A stretch of DNA of 52,826 nt from Desulfobacteraceae bacterium. GTDB lineage: Bacteria; Desulfobacterota; DSM-4660; Desulfatiglandales; Desulfatiglandaceae. Position 1 is the stretch's first letter. Every line of letters starts with the position of its first letter. The notes under the pieces are model-generated. The model was given only the letters and a program-made list of their open reading frames with translations. It was not told where the DNA came from and did no database searches. Below, piece after piece: positions 23,851 to 32,890 of this stretch. The position numbers and the translations under genes are program-made. The stretch lies in NCBI GenBank assembly GCA_016844935.1, contig JAERTK010000259.1, positions 1 to 52,826 on the forward strand, read 5' to 3'.

Positions 23851-25338
23851 GTGATTATGGGAAAATCGAGCGCGATTATAGAAGATCGAGTGAGCAAATT
23901 AAACAAATTGAAGGCAAACGGTGTTATCCCGTATCCGGCCGGTTACCAAGTGGATATTACCGCTGGAGAAATTCTACATCGGTTCGGTGACATGGATGAA
24001 AAAGACCTTGAGCAGGAAACCGAAATCTACGCAGTGGCCGGTAGAATTGTTTCCAGACGGGATTTTGGAAAAGCGTCCTTCATTCACATCAAAGACAGAA
24101 CCGGTCGAATTCAGGCGTATGTCAGAAAAAACAAGGTGCAGCCTGATCAATTCGATACATTCAAGCTCATGGACATCGGGGACTTCATCGGGCTGAAGGG
24201 GACGTTGTTCAGGACCAGAACCGGGGAGTTAACCCTTGTGGCGGAGGATCTTAAGCTCCTCAGCAAATCCATGAGACCTCTTCCCGAAAAATGGCATGGC
24301 TTGACCGACGTTGAAACCCGATATCGGCAGCGATATGTGGACCTGATCATGAACGATCCTGTGCGCGAAGTTTTTGTGGCACGGAGTCGGATTATCCAGG
24401 CTATTCGCGAGTTTTTCATTGAAAGAGACTTCCTGGAGGTGGAAACACCCATGATGCAGCCTATTCCGGGAGGGGCCACTGCCAGGCCTTTTAAGACCTA
24501 TCACAATGCACTGGGGATGGACCTATACATGCGGGTTGCGCCGGAACTCTATTTGAAACGGCTGGTGGTTGGGGGCTTGGAAAGGGTTTTTGAAATTAAC
24601 CGGAATTTCAGGAATGAGGGCCTTTCCATTAAGCACAACCCCGAGTTTACCATGATGGAATTCTACATGGCCTATGCCACTTACGAGGATTTGATGGGTT
24701 TGACGGAGGAGGTTTTCGGTCACATCCTTGAACAGGTGGCAGGCGCGCAGGTGATCGAATACCAGGGAAAAACCATTGATTTTAAACCCCCATGGAAAAG
24801 AATCTCTCTTTTTGATTCCCTGAGAGAGACGGGGGAAGTGGAAGAGAAAATTTTTGATGACAGGGAAGCGGCGGCGGCTTTGGCGCGGGGGCTTGGGATT
24901 TCCATTCAGGAAAGGGATGGGCACGGACAGATTCTGACCAAGCTTTTTGATCACCTGGTGGAGCCCCACCTGCTTCACCCCACCTTTGTGACCGGTTACC
25001 CCACGGAGGTTTCACCCCTTTCAAGGCGTAACGATCTGGACCCCGAATTGACCGACCGGTTCGAGCTGTTCATCGGGGGGCGCGAGATTGCCAATGCGTT
25101 TACGGAATTGAATGACCCCGTGGATCAGAAACAAAGATTTGAAAGCCAGGTGGCGCTCAGGGATGCCGGGGATAAGGAGGCATTGTTTATGGATGAGGAC
25201 TATGTTACCGCCCTCGAGTACGGCATGCCCCCGACGGCCGGGGAAGGCATCGGTATTGATCGGGTTGTGATGCTGCTCACCGATTCGCCATCCATCCGGG
25301 ACGTGATCCTGTTCCCCCAGATGCGGCCGAAGGAATAG
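23851..25338 (+). CDS. lysS: Lysyl-tRNA synthetase, class II
   Basis: 495 residues, the usual length. An OB-fold anticodon-binding domain comes first ('YAVAGRIVSRRDFGKASFIHIKDRTGRIQAYV'), then the class II catalytic core: motif 1 around 'REFFIERDFLEVETPMMQPIPGGATARPF', motif 2 'FEINRNFRNEGLSIKHNPEFTMMEFYMAY', and motif 3 'GMPPTAGEGIGIDRVVMLLTD'. It charges tRNA-Lys with lysine in the cytoplasm. The start is GTG 23851 or ATG 23857 two codons later; AGGATGGA upstream fits either. It opens a run of plus-strand genes, with lolC 12 bases downstream, an order common in Desulfobacterota. Confidence 0.97.
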   Translation: MIMGKSSAIIEDRVSKLNKLKANGVIPYPAGYQVDITAGEILHRFGDMDEKDLEQETEIYAVAGRIVSRRDFGKASFIHIKDRTGRIQAYVRKNKVQPDQFDTFKLMDIGDFIGLKGTLFRTRTGELTLVAEDLKLLSKSMRPLPEKWHGLTDVETRYRQRYVDLIMNDPVREVFVARSRIIQAIREFFIERDFLEVETPMMQPIPGGATARPFKTYHNALGMDLYMRVAPELYLKRLVVGGLERVFEINRNFRNEGLSIKHNPEFTMMEFYMAYATYEDLMGLTEEVFGHILEQVAGAQVIEYQGKTIDFKPPWKRISLFDSLRETGEVEEKIFDDREAAAALARGLGISIQERDGHGQILTKLFDHLVEPHLLHPTFVTGYPTEVSPLSRRNDLDPELTDRFELFIGGREIANAFTELNDPVDQKQRFESQVALRDAGDKEALFMDEDYVTALEYGMPPTAGEGIGIDRVVMLLTDSPSIRDVILFPQMRPKE

Positions 25339-25350
25339 GCCGTTTCGCCC

Positions 25351-26574
25351 ATGTATGAGTTATTTCTAGGACTTCGATACCTGAAAGCCAAGCGGAAACA
25401 GCGCTTTATATCCGTTATTACCATTATTTCCGTGCTGGGCGTCATGGTTGGGGTCATGGCGCTGGTGGTGGTGCTTTCCGTGATGAATGGTTTCAGATCG
25501 GATCTCATGAGCAAGATACTGGGTGTGAATTCCCATGTTCTGGTGTTGAACCTCAGCGGGACTTTCAGTGGTTACCAGCAGGTGGCTGAGAAGGTGAAAA
25601 AAATGGACGGGGTGGTGGCCGTAACCCCTTTCGTCTATACCCAGGTGATGCTCAATCACTCAGGAAGGGTTTCCGGCGCGGTGCTGCGGGGGGTGGACCC
25701 CGGAAGCGCCGCCCGGGTGGTTAGTTTTGATAAAATGATCAAAGAAGGGACCCTGTCATCTTTGGGTGAAAGTGAAAAGGGCACGCCCGCCATCATCATC
25801 GGAAGTGAATTGGCCAAGCAGATCGGCGCCGGAACGGGAAGTCTGGTGACGGTGATTTCGCCTGAAGGGAAATTAACCCCTTTGGGCAGAACGCCCAACA
25901 CCCAAAAATTTAGAGTGACCGCCATTTTTGATTCCGGCATGTACGAGTACGATGCTTCCATGGTTTATATTTCGCTCTCCCAGGCCCAGCGTTTTCTGGC
26001 CCTTGGAGACAATGTGACGGGGCTTGAGTTAAAAGTCAAAGAAGTCTACCAGTCGGACATTATTGCAAAGAAAATCCAGAAAAAACTGGGATATCCTTAT
26101 TGGACCAAGGACTGGAAGCTGATGAATCGAAGCCTTTTTTCAGCGCTGAAGCTTGAAAAACTCACCATGTTTATCATTCTGACCATGATTGTTTTAGTGG
26201 GTGCTCTGAATATTATCAGCACGCTGGTGATGGTGGTCATGGAAAAGACGCGGGATGTGGCTATTCTGAGGGCCATGGGCGCTTCCGCCAGGAGCATTAT
26301 GGGCATTTTCATGTTCCAGGGTATTTTAGTGGGCGTCATTGGAACCGTTACGGGTCTTTGCTCGGGGCTTGGCCTCTGCCAGTTGTTGTCCAAATATCAG
26401 TTTATCAACCTTCCCGCTGATGTCTATTATATCAGCAAACTGCCGGTTCAAGTGTCCGTTTCGGATGTCTCCATCGTGGCAGGGGCAGCGGTGGTCATTT
26501 CGTTTTTAGCGACCCTTTACCCGGCATGGTATGCATCAAGATTGAATCCCGTGGAGTCCTTCAGGTATGAATGA
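25351..26574 (+). CDS. lolC: Lipoprotein-releasing ABC transporter permease
   Basis: 407 residues of the LolC/LolE family. The N-terminal helix follows 'YELFLGLRYLKAKRKQRFISVITIISVLGVMVGVMALVVVLSVMNGF', the hallmark start of the family. A large periplasmic domain (about 50-270) comes next, then three helices beginning 'LTMFIILTMIVLVGALNIISTLVMVVMEKTRDVAILRAMGAS', and a final 'YPAWYASRLNPVESFRYE'. With LolD it extracts mature lipoproteins from the inner membrane and hands them to LolA. Only one such permease gene is present, so the complex is probably a homodimer of this subunit with LolD, as in many non-enteric bacteria. It overlaps lolD by 8 bases. Confidence 0.93.
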   Translation: MYELFLGLRYLKAKRKQRFISVITIISVLGVMVGVMALVVVLSVMNGFRSDLMSKILGVNSHVLVLNLSGTFSGYQQVAEKVKKMDGVVAVTPFVYTQVMLNHSGRVSGAVLRGVDPGSAARVVSFDKMIKEGTLSSLGESEKGTPAIIIGSELAKQIGAGTGSLVTVISPEGKLTPLGRTPNTQKFRVTAIFDSGMYEYDASMVYISLSQAQRFLALGDNVTGLELKVKEVYQSDIIAKKIQKKLGYPYWTKDWKLMNRSLFSALKLEKLTMFIILTMIVLVGALNIISTLVMVVMEKTRDVAILRAMGASARSIMGIFMFQGILVGVIGTVTGLCSGLGLCQLLSKYQFINLPADVYYISKLPVQVSVSDVSIVAGAAVVISFLATLYPAWYASRLNPVESFRYE

Positions 26575-27289
26575 TTGCTTAAATGGGAGCGTCTTGCAGA
26601 CCGAAGAAACCGCCGCTCAGTCACCCATGTTGACCTTTAATGGGGTGAGCAAGTCTTTCGAGCATCTCGGATCGACCATTGATGTCCTCGGTGGGATTGA
26701 CCTGGAACTATATCCCGCAGACAGCTTGTCCATCACTGGGGCGTCGGGGGTGGGTAAATCCACTTTGCTGAACATCATGGGAAGTTTGGATCCTCCTTCA
26801 GGCGGAACCGTCAAGTTTGACGGTGTCAACATTTATGAAATGGACCCGGCAGATTTGTCCCGTTTGCGGAACCGGGAAATCGGTTTTGTGTTCCAGTTTC
26901 ACCATTTGCTGCCTGAATTAAATGCTTTGGAAAATGCCATGATGCCGGCTTTGATTGCCAGGTATTCCAAAAAACAGGCGATGCATATGGCTGAAGAAGT
27001 CCTTTGCAACGTGGGCCTGGAAATGCGCATGACCCATCGGGCAGGAGAACTTTCCGGAGGAGAGCAACAGCGCGTGGCCATTGCCAGGGCGCTGATCATG
27101 AATCCCAGATTGATTCTGGGTGACGAACCCACGGGGAACCTGGACTGGGCCACCGGTGAGGAGATTGCAGAGCTGCTTTTTCGCTTGAACAGGGAGGCAG
27201 GGGTTGCCATGGTAATTGCGACCCATAATCAGAAATTGGCGGAAAAGATGTGGAAAAAGATGGAGTTAATTGATGGTCGAATTCGCTAG
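26567..27289 (+). CDS. lolD: Lipoprotein-releasing ABC transporter ATPase
   Basis: 240 residues. Walker A 'GASGVGKST', Q-loop 'GFVFQFHHLLPELNALENAMMPALI' (the LolD-type segment), signature 'LSGGEQQR', Walker B 'LILGDEPTGNLD' and H-loop 'VIATHNQ' are all intact. It powers lipoprotein release with LolC. Start ATG 26567 lies inside the end of lolC, and its own end overlaps the start of bamA by about 17 bases, so the three genes are translationally linked. An N-terminal extension of about 20 residues before 'LTFNGVSKSFE' is unremarkable. Confidence 0.95.
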   Translation: MNDCLNGSVLQTEETAAQSPMLTFNGVSKSFEHLGSTIDVLGGIDLELYPADSLSITGASGVGKSTLLNIMGSLDPPSGGTVKFDGVNIYEMDPADLSRLRNREIGFVFQFHHLLPELNALENAMMPALIARYSKKQAMHMAEEVLCNVGLEMRMTHRAGELSGGEQQRVAIARALIMNPRLILGDEPTGNLDWATGEEIAELLFRLNREAGVAMVIATHNQKLAEKMWKKMELIDGRIR

Positions 27290-29999
27290 GTGTGTGAAGG
27301 GGTTTAGAGTGTCCTCCCGTAATGGATGTGGGAGAAAGGCTTTTATTGTCTCTGTTCAGGCTTTTTTGCTGGTCCTCATGATTTTCTGTGTTGGGGTCTT
27401 TGAGATCCGGGCTGGTGAAAAAAAGGGAACCATCTGTATTCTGCCCTTTCAAATCAATGCTTCCGCATCCTTTGGCCATCTCCGGGAAGGGCTGCAGAAG
27501 ATGCTCACCTTTCGAATGGGTCAAAACGGTTTTAAAACGATCCCCCCCGCGGCCGTCAACAAAGACCCCGTCGTCTTTTCAAAAGTTCTCCGGGATAAAA
27601 TAATGGTTCGTCTGGGAAATCGCTTTAAGGCGGATTGGGTGGTGAAGGGGAGTATGACCCAGATCGGCGACAAGGGAAGTATTGACCTGAAGGTGGTGGA
27701 TGTTTCGGGTAAGAAGATGCCTTTTTTTATTTTTCAGGTTGTCGAGGATATGGATGAGATTCCGGAGTCGGTGAAGCGACTGGCTTTGAGCGTCGAAGAC
27801 CGGATTACCGGTGTCCCTCAGGTGGATTCCATTCATGTGGCAGGCAATCGGCGAATCGAAAAGGCCGCCATTTTAGCCGTTGTGGGTACGCAGCCCGGTG
27901 ACAGACTGGACCTTGATAAACTGGACAAGGACCTCCGTGATATCTACAAAATGGGTTTTTTCAAGGATGTCACCATGGATGTGTCCGATGGTCCGGCGGG
28001 CAAAGTAATTACTTTCAACGTGGTTGAAAAACCGTCCGTGGGCAAGATCGTGTTTGTGGGGAATGACGAGATTGATGATGAGGATCTTCAGAAAGAACTC
28101 GGGATTAATTTATATTCCATTCTGGACTTTAATGCCATCAAGCACAGTGTTAATCGTTTAAAGGATCTTTACAAGGAAAAGGGTTACTTTAATGCTAAAG
28201 TAACGGAGACCACCGAAACCATTCCCAACAACGAGGTCCTGCTGAAGTACGAGATCAAGGAGCATGACAAAGTCTACATCCTGAAGATCGAGTTCAAAGG
28301 GAACAAGGCCTATGACAGCGATGAACTCAGGGACATCATGGAAACCCGCACGAAATGGTTTCTTTCCTGGATTACCAAAGCGGGCATCCTGGATAAGAAA
28401 AAACTGGAATTTGATGCGCATAAAATTACCAGCTTTTACCACAACCATGGTTACATCAAGGCCAAAGTGGGGGATCCGAAAGTCAATTATGACGATAAAA
28501 TCGAGGGGCTGGTGGTTACCATAGAGATCAATGAGGGGGATCGATATGATGTGGATAAAGTGACCGTGGCAGGGGACCTCATTGAACCCGCTGATGAACT
28601 CTTGAAAGTGGTGAATATTGGTAAAGAAAAAGTTTTCAACCGGGAAACCGTTCGAAAAGATATGATCAAGCTACAGGATATTTATGCCAACCACGGTTTT
28701 GCCTACTCGGAGATCAAGCCGCTCATCAAAGAGGACGATGAAAACCACACGGCCAATGTCACATATCATATCTCAAAAGGGCCTAAAGTCCGTTTTGAAC
28801 GGATCACCATTACCGGGAATCAGCACACGAGAGACAAGGTCATCAGGCGCGAGCTGAAGGTGATGGAAGGAGATTATTTCAGCGGCCAAGGTTTGAAACG
28901 GAGCAGTGAAAATTTAAGGCGGCTCGGGTTTTTTGAGGATGTTCAGCTCCACACCAAGAAGGGAACCCGTGACGATTTGATGGACCTGAACGTGGAAGTG
29001 AAAGAAAAGGGGACCCGGACTTTCAGTGTGGGTGCCGGGTACAGTTCGGCTTATTCGGCATTTGTGACCTTCACGATTGCAGATGAAAATTTCATGGGAT
29101 ATGGACAGCGGTTGTCAGCTTCGGCCAGAATTGGTGGAAAGAATACGGAATTCGATATCCGGTTTCTGGAACCCTGGCTTTTTGGCACGCGCCTTTCCCT
29201 GGGGACCGATATTTATAAGTTTCGCCAGGAGTATGCGGACTACACACGGTCCAGTTATGGCGGCCGGGTGTCTCTCGGGGCGCCATTGTATCTGGATTTC
29301 ACCCGGGGCACCCTCATGTACGCCTATGATCATGCCAATATCAGCGATGTATCCAGTACCGCCTCCGAAACACTCCGGGACATGACCGGTAACAATGTGA
29401 CCAGCAGTCTCATGCTTTTGCTCAAGCGGGACAGCCGAGACCGGACGTTCAATACCACCCGGGGGTCCATCAATGAAGCTTCCATGCAGTATGCCGGTGG
29501 ATTCTTGAGTGGGGATGAGCAGTTTACCAAGTACCGTCTGAGAACGGCATGGTTCTTTCCCCTGTTCTGGAACACGGTCTTCATGACACAGGGTCGAGGG
29601 GGATTCATTAATAACCGTGGCAAGCTGTCCACTTACCAGAAGTTTTTCCTCGGTGGTATCAATACGGTCCGGGGCTATGATTACCAGACCATTTCGCCTG
29701 TAGACCCGGTGACGGGCGATTATATTGGCGGCGAAAAAATGTTGTGCTTTAATGTGGAATATCACTTTCCACTGCTTCAGGAGCAGGGTGTGACGGGCCT
29801 CGTGTTTTTTGACGCCGGTAATGCGTGGACTTCTGCTGAAAACTACAATCTTAGCGGTCTAAGAAAATCGGTGGGTGCCGGCGTTCGATGGTATTCGCCA
29901 TTGGGTCCGCTCCGCCTGGAGTATGGTTGGAAGCTGGATAAGATTAAGGAGGATGACGGTGCTGGCAAATGGGAGTTCAGTATCGGCGGGATAATGTAG
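27273..29999 (+). CDS. bamA: Outer-membrane protein assembly factor BamA with extra N-terminal domain
   Basis: 908 residues from ATG 27273 (GGAG 7 bases upstream). A signal peptide ('AFIVSVQAFLLVLMIFCVGVFEIRAG') ends near residue 48. Residues about 52-170 ('GTICILPFQINASASFGHLREGLQKML...FKADWVVKGSMTQIGDKGSIDLKVVD') are not POTRA; they resemble the N-terminal fold of TolB/CsgG-like proteins. Five POTRA repeats follow from 'VDSIHVAGNRRIEKAAIL' (about 184) to about 555, then the 16-strand barrel, with 'GGINTVRGYDYQTISP' matching the conserved V/I-R-G-[F/Y] loop of the barrel and a C-terminal 'WEFSIGGIM'. It folds and inserts outer-membrane proteins. Typical BamA is about 800 residues, so the added domain explains the extra length. 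Confidence 0.93.
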   Translation: MVEFARCVKGFRVSSRNGCGRKAFIVSVQAFLLVLMIFCVGVFEIRAGEKKGTICILPFQINASASFGHLREGLQKMLTFRMGQNGFKTIPPAAVNKDPVVFSKVLRDKIMVRLGNRFKADWVVKGSMTQIGDKGSIDLKVVDVSGKKMPFFIFQVVEDMDEIPESVKRLALSVEDRITGVPQVDSIHVAGNRRIEKAAILAVVGTQPGDRLDLDKLDKDLRDIYKMGFFKDVTMDVSDGPAGKVITFNVVEKPSVGKIVFVGNDEIDDEDLQKELGINLYSILDFNAIKHSVNRLKDLYKEKGYFNAKVTETTETIPNNEVLLKYEIKEHDKVYILKIEFKGNKAYDSDELRDIMETRTKWFLSWITKAGILDKKKLEFDAHKITSFYHNHGYIKAKVGDPKVNYDDKIEGLVVTIEINEGDRYDVDKVTVAGDLIEPADELLKVVNIGKEKVFNRETVRKDMIKLQDIYANHGFAYSEIKPLIKEDDENHTANVTYHISKGPKVRFERITITGNQHTRDKVIRRELKVMEGDYFSGQGLKRSSENLRRLGFFEDVQLHTKKGTRDDLMDLNVEVKEKGTRTFSVGAGYSSAYSAFVTFTIADENFMGYGQRLSASARIGGKNTEFDIRFLEPWLFGTRLSLGTDIYKFRQEYADYTRSSYGGRVSLGAPLYLDFTRGTLMYAYDHANISDVSSTASETLRDMTGNNVTSSLMLLLKRDSRDRTFNTTRGSINEASMQYAGGFLSGDEQFTKYRLRTAWFFPLFWNTVFMTQGRGGFINNRGKLSTYQKFFLGGINTVRGYDYQTISPVDPVTGDYIGGEKMLCFNVEYHFPLLQEQGVTGLVFFDAGNAWTSAENYNLSGLRKSVGAGVRWYSPLGPLRLEYGWKLDKIKEDDGAGKWEFSIGGIM

Positions 30000-30034
30000 G
30001 CAAACAATGAAAAACCAGTTGAAAGGGGACCAAC

Positions 30035-30559
30035 ATGAAAAAGTTTTTGGGGTTTTTTCTGGGTGCGGTGTTTTTGTTTTCCATGCAGTACACAGGTGCT
30101 TTTGCCGGAGATATCAAGATCGGCGTACTGGATATGAAGCGGCTTCAACAGCGATCGGCCAATTTTCAGCGGATCAAGGAAGGTTTAAAGAAAAAATATA
30201 ACGCCTTTCAAAAGAAACTGGATGCTGAAAAAAATCAAATTCAAAAACTGGAAGCAGACTTGCAGAAACAGAGCATGATGCTGAGCCTGGACGCGAAAGA
30301 AGACAAAGCCATGGAATTGCAGAAGTTGACCCGCCATTACAAATACATGGTTGGCGAAGTGACCCAGGAAATGAAAGACGCAGAGTTTGAGGCCACGCGC
30401 AAGGTTGGCAAGGAGATCGAAAAGATTGTCGAGAAGATCGGGAAGAAACAAGGATATACGGTCATCCTGGAGGATGGTACCGTGGGGCTTGTGTACTACG
30501 ATGGTGCCATTGATATTACCGGTCAGGTGATCAAGGCCTATGACCAGATGAAACCGTAG
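30035..30559 (+). CDS. skp: Periplasmic chaperone, OmpH/Skp family
   Basis: 174 residues. Residues 1-25 are a signal peptide ('FLGFFLGAVFLFSMQYTGAFA'). The mature start 'GDIKIGVLDMKRLQQRSANFQRIKEGLKKKYNAFQKKLDAEKNQIQKLEADL' is typical of OmpH: one short strand then two long alpha-helices (coiled coil about residues 48-130), and a closing strand 'YTVILEDGTVGLVYYDGAIDITGQVI'. Skp trimers hold unfolded outer-membrane proteins on their way to BamA, whose gene is just upstream; lpxD follows. Confidence 0.88.
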   Translation: MKKFLGFFLGAVFLFSMQYTGAFAGDIKIGVLDMKRLQQRSANFQRIKEGLKKKYNAFQKKLDAEKNQIQKLEADLQKQSMMLSLDAKEDKAMELQKLTRHYKYMVGEVTQEMKDAEFEATRKVGKEIEKIVEKIGKKQGYTVILEDGTVGLVYYDGAIDITGQVIKAYDQMKP

Positions 30560-30572
30560 GAGAAAGCGCGTT

Positions 30573-31613
30573 TTGGAAATACCCCTAAAAAGAGTGGCGC
30601 AGATTGTATCCGGCAAGTGTGTGGGCGATGAAAAATTTGTGGTTACCGGCATCAACTCCCTTGATCAGGCCGGTCCTTCAGAGGTTTCTTTTTTTTCAGA
30701 TCGTCGTTACAGTGAAAGCCTGAAAATTACCAAGGCCGGTGCACTGCTGGTTTCCGAAAAAAATGAACTGTTCAAGGGACCGCAGGTGGTGGTCCCCGGG
30801 GTGGAGTTGGGATATGCGAAAATTGCGATGATTTTTGCCAAATCATCCAAGCGGTATCCAGGGATCAGCCCCGACGCTTTTGTCTCCAAAAAGTGTCGAC
30901 TGGGCGAAGACGTGTCCATTTTCCCCATGGCCTATGTGGGAGACGGCGCTGAAATTGATGACGGGGCCACAATCTTTCCGGGGGTTGTTATTGACGAAAG
31001 GGTTAAAATCGGCAAGAGGACCATCCTCTATCCCAATGTAACGGTTCTGCGGGATTGCGCCATTGGCAATGACGTCATTGTTCACGCCGGTACGACCATC
31101 GGTAGCGACGGGTTCGGTTTTGTAAGGGATGGTTCAACGTCCGTCAAGATTCCACAGACCGGAATTGTTCAGATTGGCGATCACGTTGAGATCGGGGCCA
31201 ATAACTGTATCGATCGTGCTGCGTTCGGCAAGACCTGGATTAAGGGAGGTGTCAAGACCGATAACCTGGTTCAGATCGCCCATAATGTGGTTATCGGGGA
31301 GCATTCCATCATTGTGGCTTTTGCCGGGATTTCGGGGAGCTCCAGGCTGGGGAAGGGCGTTGTTATTGGGGGACAGGTGGGAGTGAATGACCACACGGAG
31401 ATTGGTGATGGCGCCATGGTGGGCCCCCAGTCGGGTGTGGCAAAGTCGATCCCGGCCGGGGGGATCGTCTCCGGTACCCCTGCTATACCGCACCGTGAAA
31501 GACTCAAGACTGAAGCTTTGATCGCCAGACTGCCCCGGTTCAGCAATCGTGTGAGGGATCTTGAGAAAAAGGTCCAGGAATTGGAAGACCGGCTTTCACA
31601 GGGTGCAGGATAG
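30573..31613 (+). CDS. lpxD: UDP-3-O-acylglucosamine N-acyltransferase
   Basis: 346 residues. The N-terminal uridine-binding domain ('KRVAQIVSGKCVGDEKFVVTGINSLDQAGPSEVSFFSDRRY') is followed by the left-handed beta-helix of hexapeptide repeats and a C-terminal helix. The catalytic histidine lies in 'NLVQIAHNVVIGEHSII' and the acyl-binding region in 'HAGTTIGSDGFGF'. It adds the second acyl chain to UDP-acylglucosamine in lipid A synthesis. Translation begins at TTG 30573; GGAGAA upstream supports it. If the GnnA-like gene downstream is active, the substrate would be the 3-amino sugar instead. Confidence 0.95.
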   Translation: MEIPLKRVAQIVSGKCVGDEKFVVTGINSLDQAGPSEVSFFSDRRYSESLKITKAGALLVSEKNELFKGPQVVVPGVELGYAKIAMIFAKSSKRYPGISPDAFVSKKCRLGEDVSIFPMAYVGDGAEIDDGATIFPGVVIDERVKIGKRTILYPNVTVLRDCAIGNDVIVHAGTTIGSDGFGFVRDGSTSVKIPQTGIVQIGDHVEIGANNCIDRAAFGKTWIKGGVKTDNLVQIAHNVVIGEHSIIVAFAGISGSSRLGKGVVIGGQVGVNDHTEIGDGAMVGPQSGVAKSIPAGGIVSGTPAIPHRERLKTEALIARLPRFSNRVRDLEKKVQELEDRLSQGAG

Positions 31614-31665
31614 AATTTGAAGATTTATATCAGCGATTACGGATCAGGAAAGGAGTGAATATCTG

Positions 31666-32112
31666 ATGAAACTACCTTTGACATATCAGGAGATTACGGA
31701 AATTATTCCTCACCGATATCCGTTTTTGATGGTGGACAGAATTATCGAGTTGGAACCATACAAAAAGGTCGTGGGCATCAAAAATGTAACGGCCAACGAA
31801 CCTTTTTTCCAAGGGCATTTTCCGGGTGAGCCCATTATGCCGGGAGTTCTCGTCATCGAGGCCATGGCGCAGGTGGGAGGGATCCTGGCGCGTCTGTCCA
31901 TCCCCGGTGTCATGGAAAGGGAAAATCCCGATCCCATCCGTTTTGTGGCCATCGACAAGGTAAAGTTCAGGAGACCGGTGATTCCCGGCGACCGGATCCG
32001 TTTTGAGATCGAACCTATGAGAACGGGCTCAAAGGTATGGAAAGTGGCGGGGAAAGCCCTTGTGGACGGGAAGCTGGTGGCAGAGGCGACTTTGGTGGCG
32101 ACCATTGGGTGA
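31666..32112 (+). CDS. fabZ: (3R)-hydroxyacyl-ACP dehydratase
   Basis: 148 residues, full length. The hot-dog fold motifs are 'IIPHRYPFLMVDRIIEL', holding the catalytic histidine, and 'NEPFFQGHFPGEPIMPGVLVIEAMAQVGG', holding the catalytic glutamate. FabZ dehydrates 3-hydroxyacyl-ACP in fatty acid synthesis and so competes with LpxA and LpxD for the same hydroxyacyl-ACP; its gene lies between theirs, as is common. GGAGTG precedes the ATG. Its stop codon overlaps the start of lpxA. Confidence 0.97.
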   Translation: MKLPLTYQEITEIIPHRYPFLMVDRIIELEPYKKVVGIKNVTANEPFFQGHFPGEPIMPGVLVIEAMAQVGGILARLSIPGVMERENPDPIRFVAIDKVKFRRPVIPGDRIRFEIEPMRTGSKVWKVAGKALVDGKLVAEATLVATIG

Positions 32113-32890
32113 TCTTACAGACATACATCCTCTGGCCGCGGTGAGCCCCGGCGCGGAGATCGCCTCCGGGGTCAGAGTCGGGCCGTTCAGCAGCGTGGGA
32201 GACCATGTGACCATCGGCCGTCATACGGAGATCGGGGCCCATGTGGCCATTGAAGGCCATACCACCATCGGAGAAAGGAACCGGTTTTACCCGTTTTGTT
32301 CCGTCGGTACGCCGCCCCAGGACGTCGGCTACGGGAATGAAGCGACACGCCTGATCATGGGCGATGACAATACGGTCAGGGAATATGTCACCATCAACCG
32401 CGCCACCACCAAAGAGGAATGGGAAACCGTCGTCGGAAACCACAATTATTTGATGGCCTACGCCCATGTGGCCCATGACTGCCGCCTTGGGGACCATGTA
32501 ATATTGGGTAACGGCGCTACATTGGGCGGGCATACCCATATTGGAGAATACGCCATTCTAAATGCGTTTCTGGCGGTTCAGCAGTTTGTGAGAATAGGCG
32601 CCCATGCGTTTCTGGGTGCCAAAGCAGGAATCGATCGGGACGTTCCCCCTTATATGATCACTGCCGGCCCAAGGGCTAAACTTTACGGGGTCAATCAGAG
32701 GGGGCTCAAAAGAAGGGGCTTTTCCCAGGAAACCATCGATATTCTGAAAAAAGCGTACCGTATTTTGTGGCGGGAGAATAAAAGACTGGATGTGGGCATT
32801 TCACAGGTGGAGCGGGAAATGGAGATAATACCGGAGTTGAAACTTCTTCTGGATTTTCTCGCCGGGTCAAAACGGGGGGTGATCCGGTGA
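32105..32890 (+). CDS. lpxA: UDP-N-acetylglucosamine (or 3-amino analogue) acyltransferase
   Basis: 261 residues if started at TTG 32105, which overlaps the fabZ stop by 8 bases and gives the E. coli LpxA length; the in-frame ATG at 32060 would lie deep inside fabZ and add a Trp-rich tail. The left-handed beta-helix begins 'IHPLAAVSPGAEIASGVRVGPFSSVGDHV'. The catalytic histidine is in 'LMAYAHVAHDCRLGDHVILGN', and 'NQRGLKRRGFSQETIDILKKAYRIL' starts the C-terminal helices. It adds the first hydroxyacyl chain in lipid A synthesis. Whether the sugar is GlcNAc or GlcNAc3N depends on the GnnA-like gene nearby. Confidence 0.93.
   Translation: MGDLTDIHPLAAVSPGAEIASGVRVGPFSSVGDHVTIGRHTEIGAHVAIEGHTTIGERNRFYPFCSVGTPPQDVGYGNEATRLIMGDDNTVREYVTINRATTKEEWETVVGNHNYLMAYAHVAHDCRLGDHVILGNGATLGGHTHIGEYAILNAFLAVQQFVRIGAHAFLGAKAGIDRDVPPYMITAGPRAKLYGVNQRGLKRRGFSQETIDILKKAYRILWRENKRLDVGISQVEREMEIIPELKLLLDFLAGSKRGVIR

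Noticed and set aside
24198..24212. A GGGGACGTTGTT string in lysS resembling the end of the shc-hpnG repeat
   Set aside because: Only ten bases match, it lies in conserved coding sequence and has no inverted partner nearby.
32060..32104. Upstream ATG for lpxA inside fabZ
   Set aside because: It adds a Trp/Arg-rich tail absent from LpxA, has no ribosome-binding site, and TTG 32105 gives the normal length.
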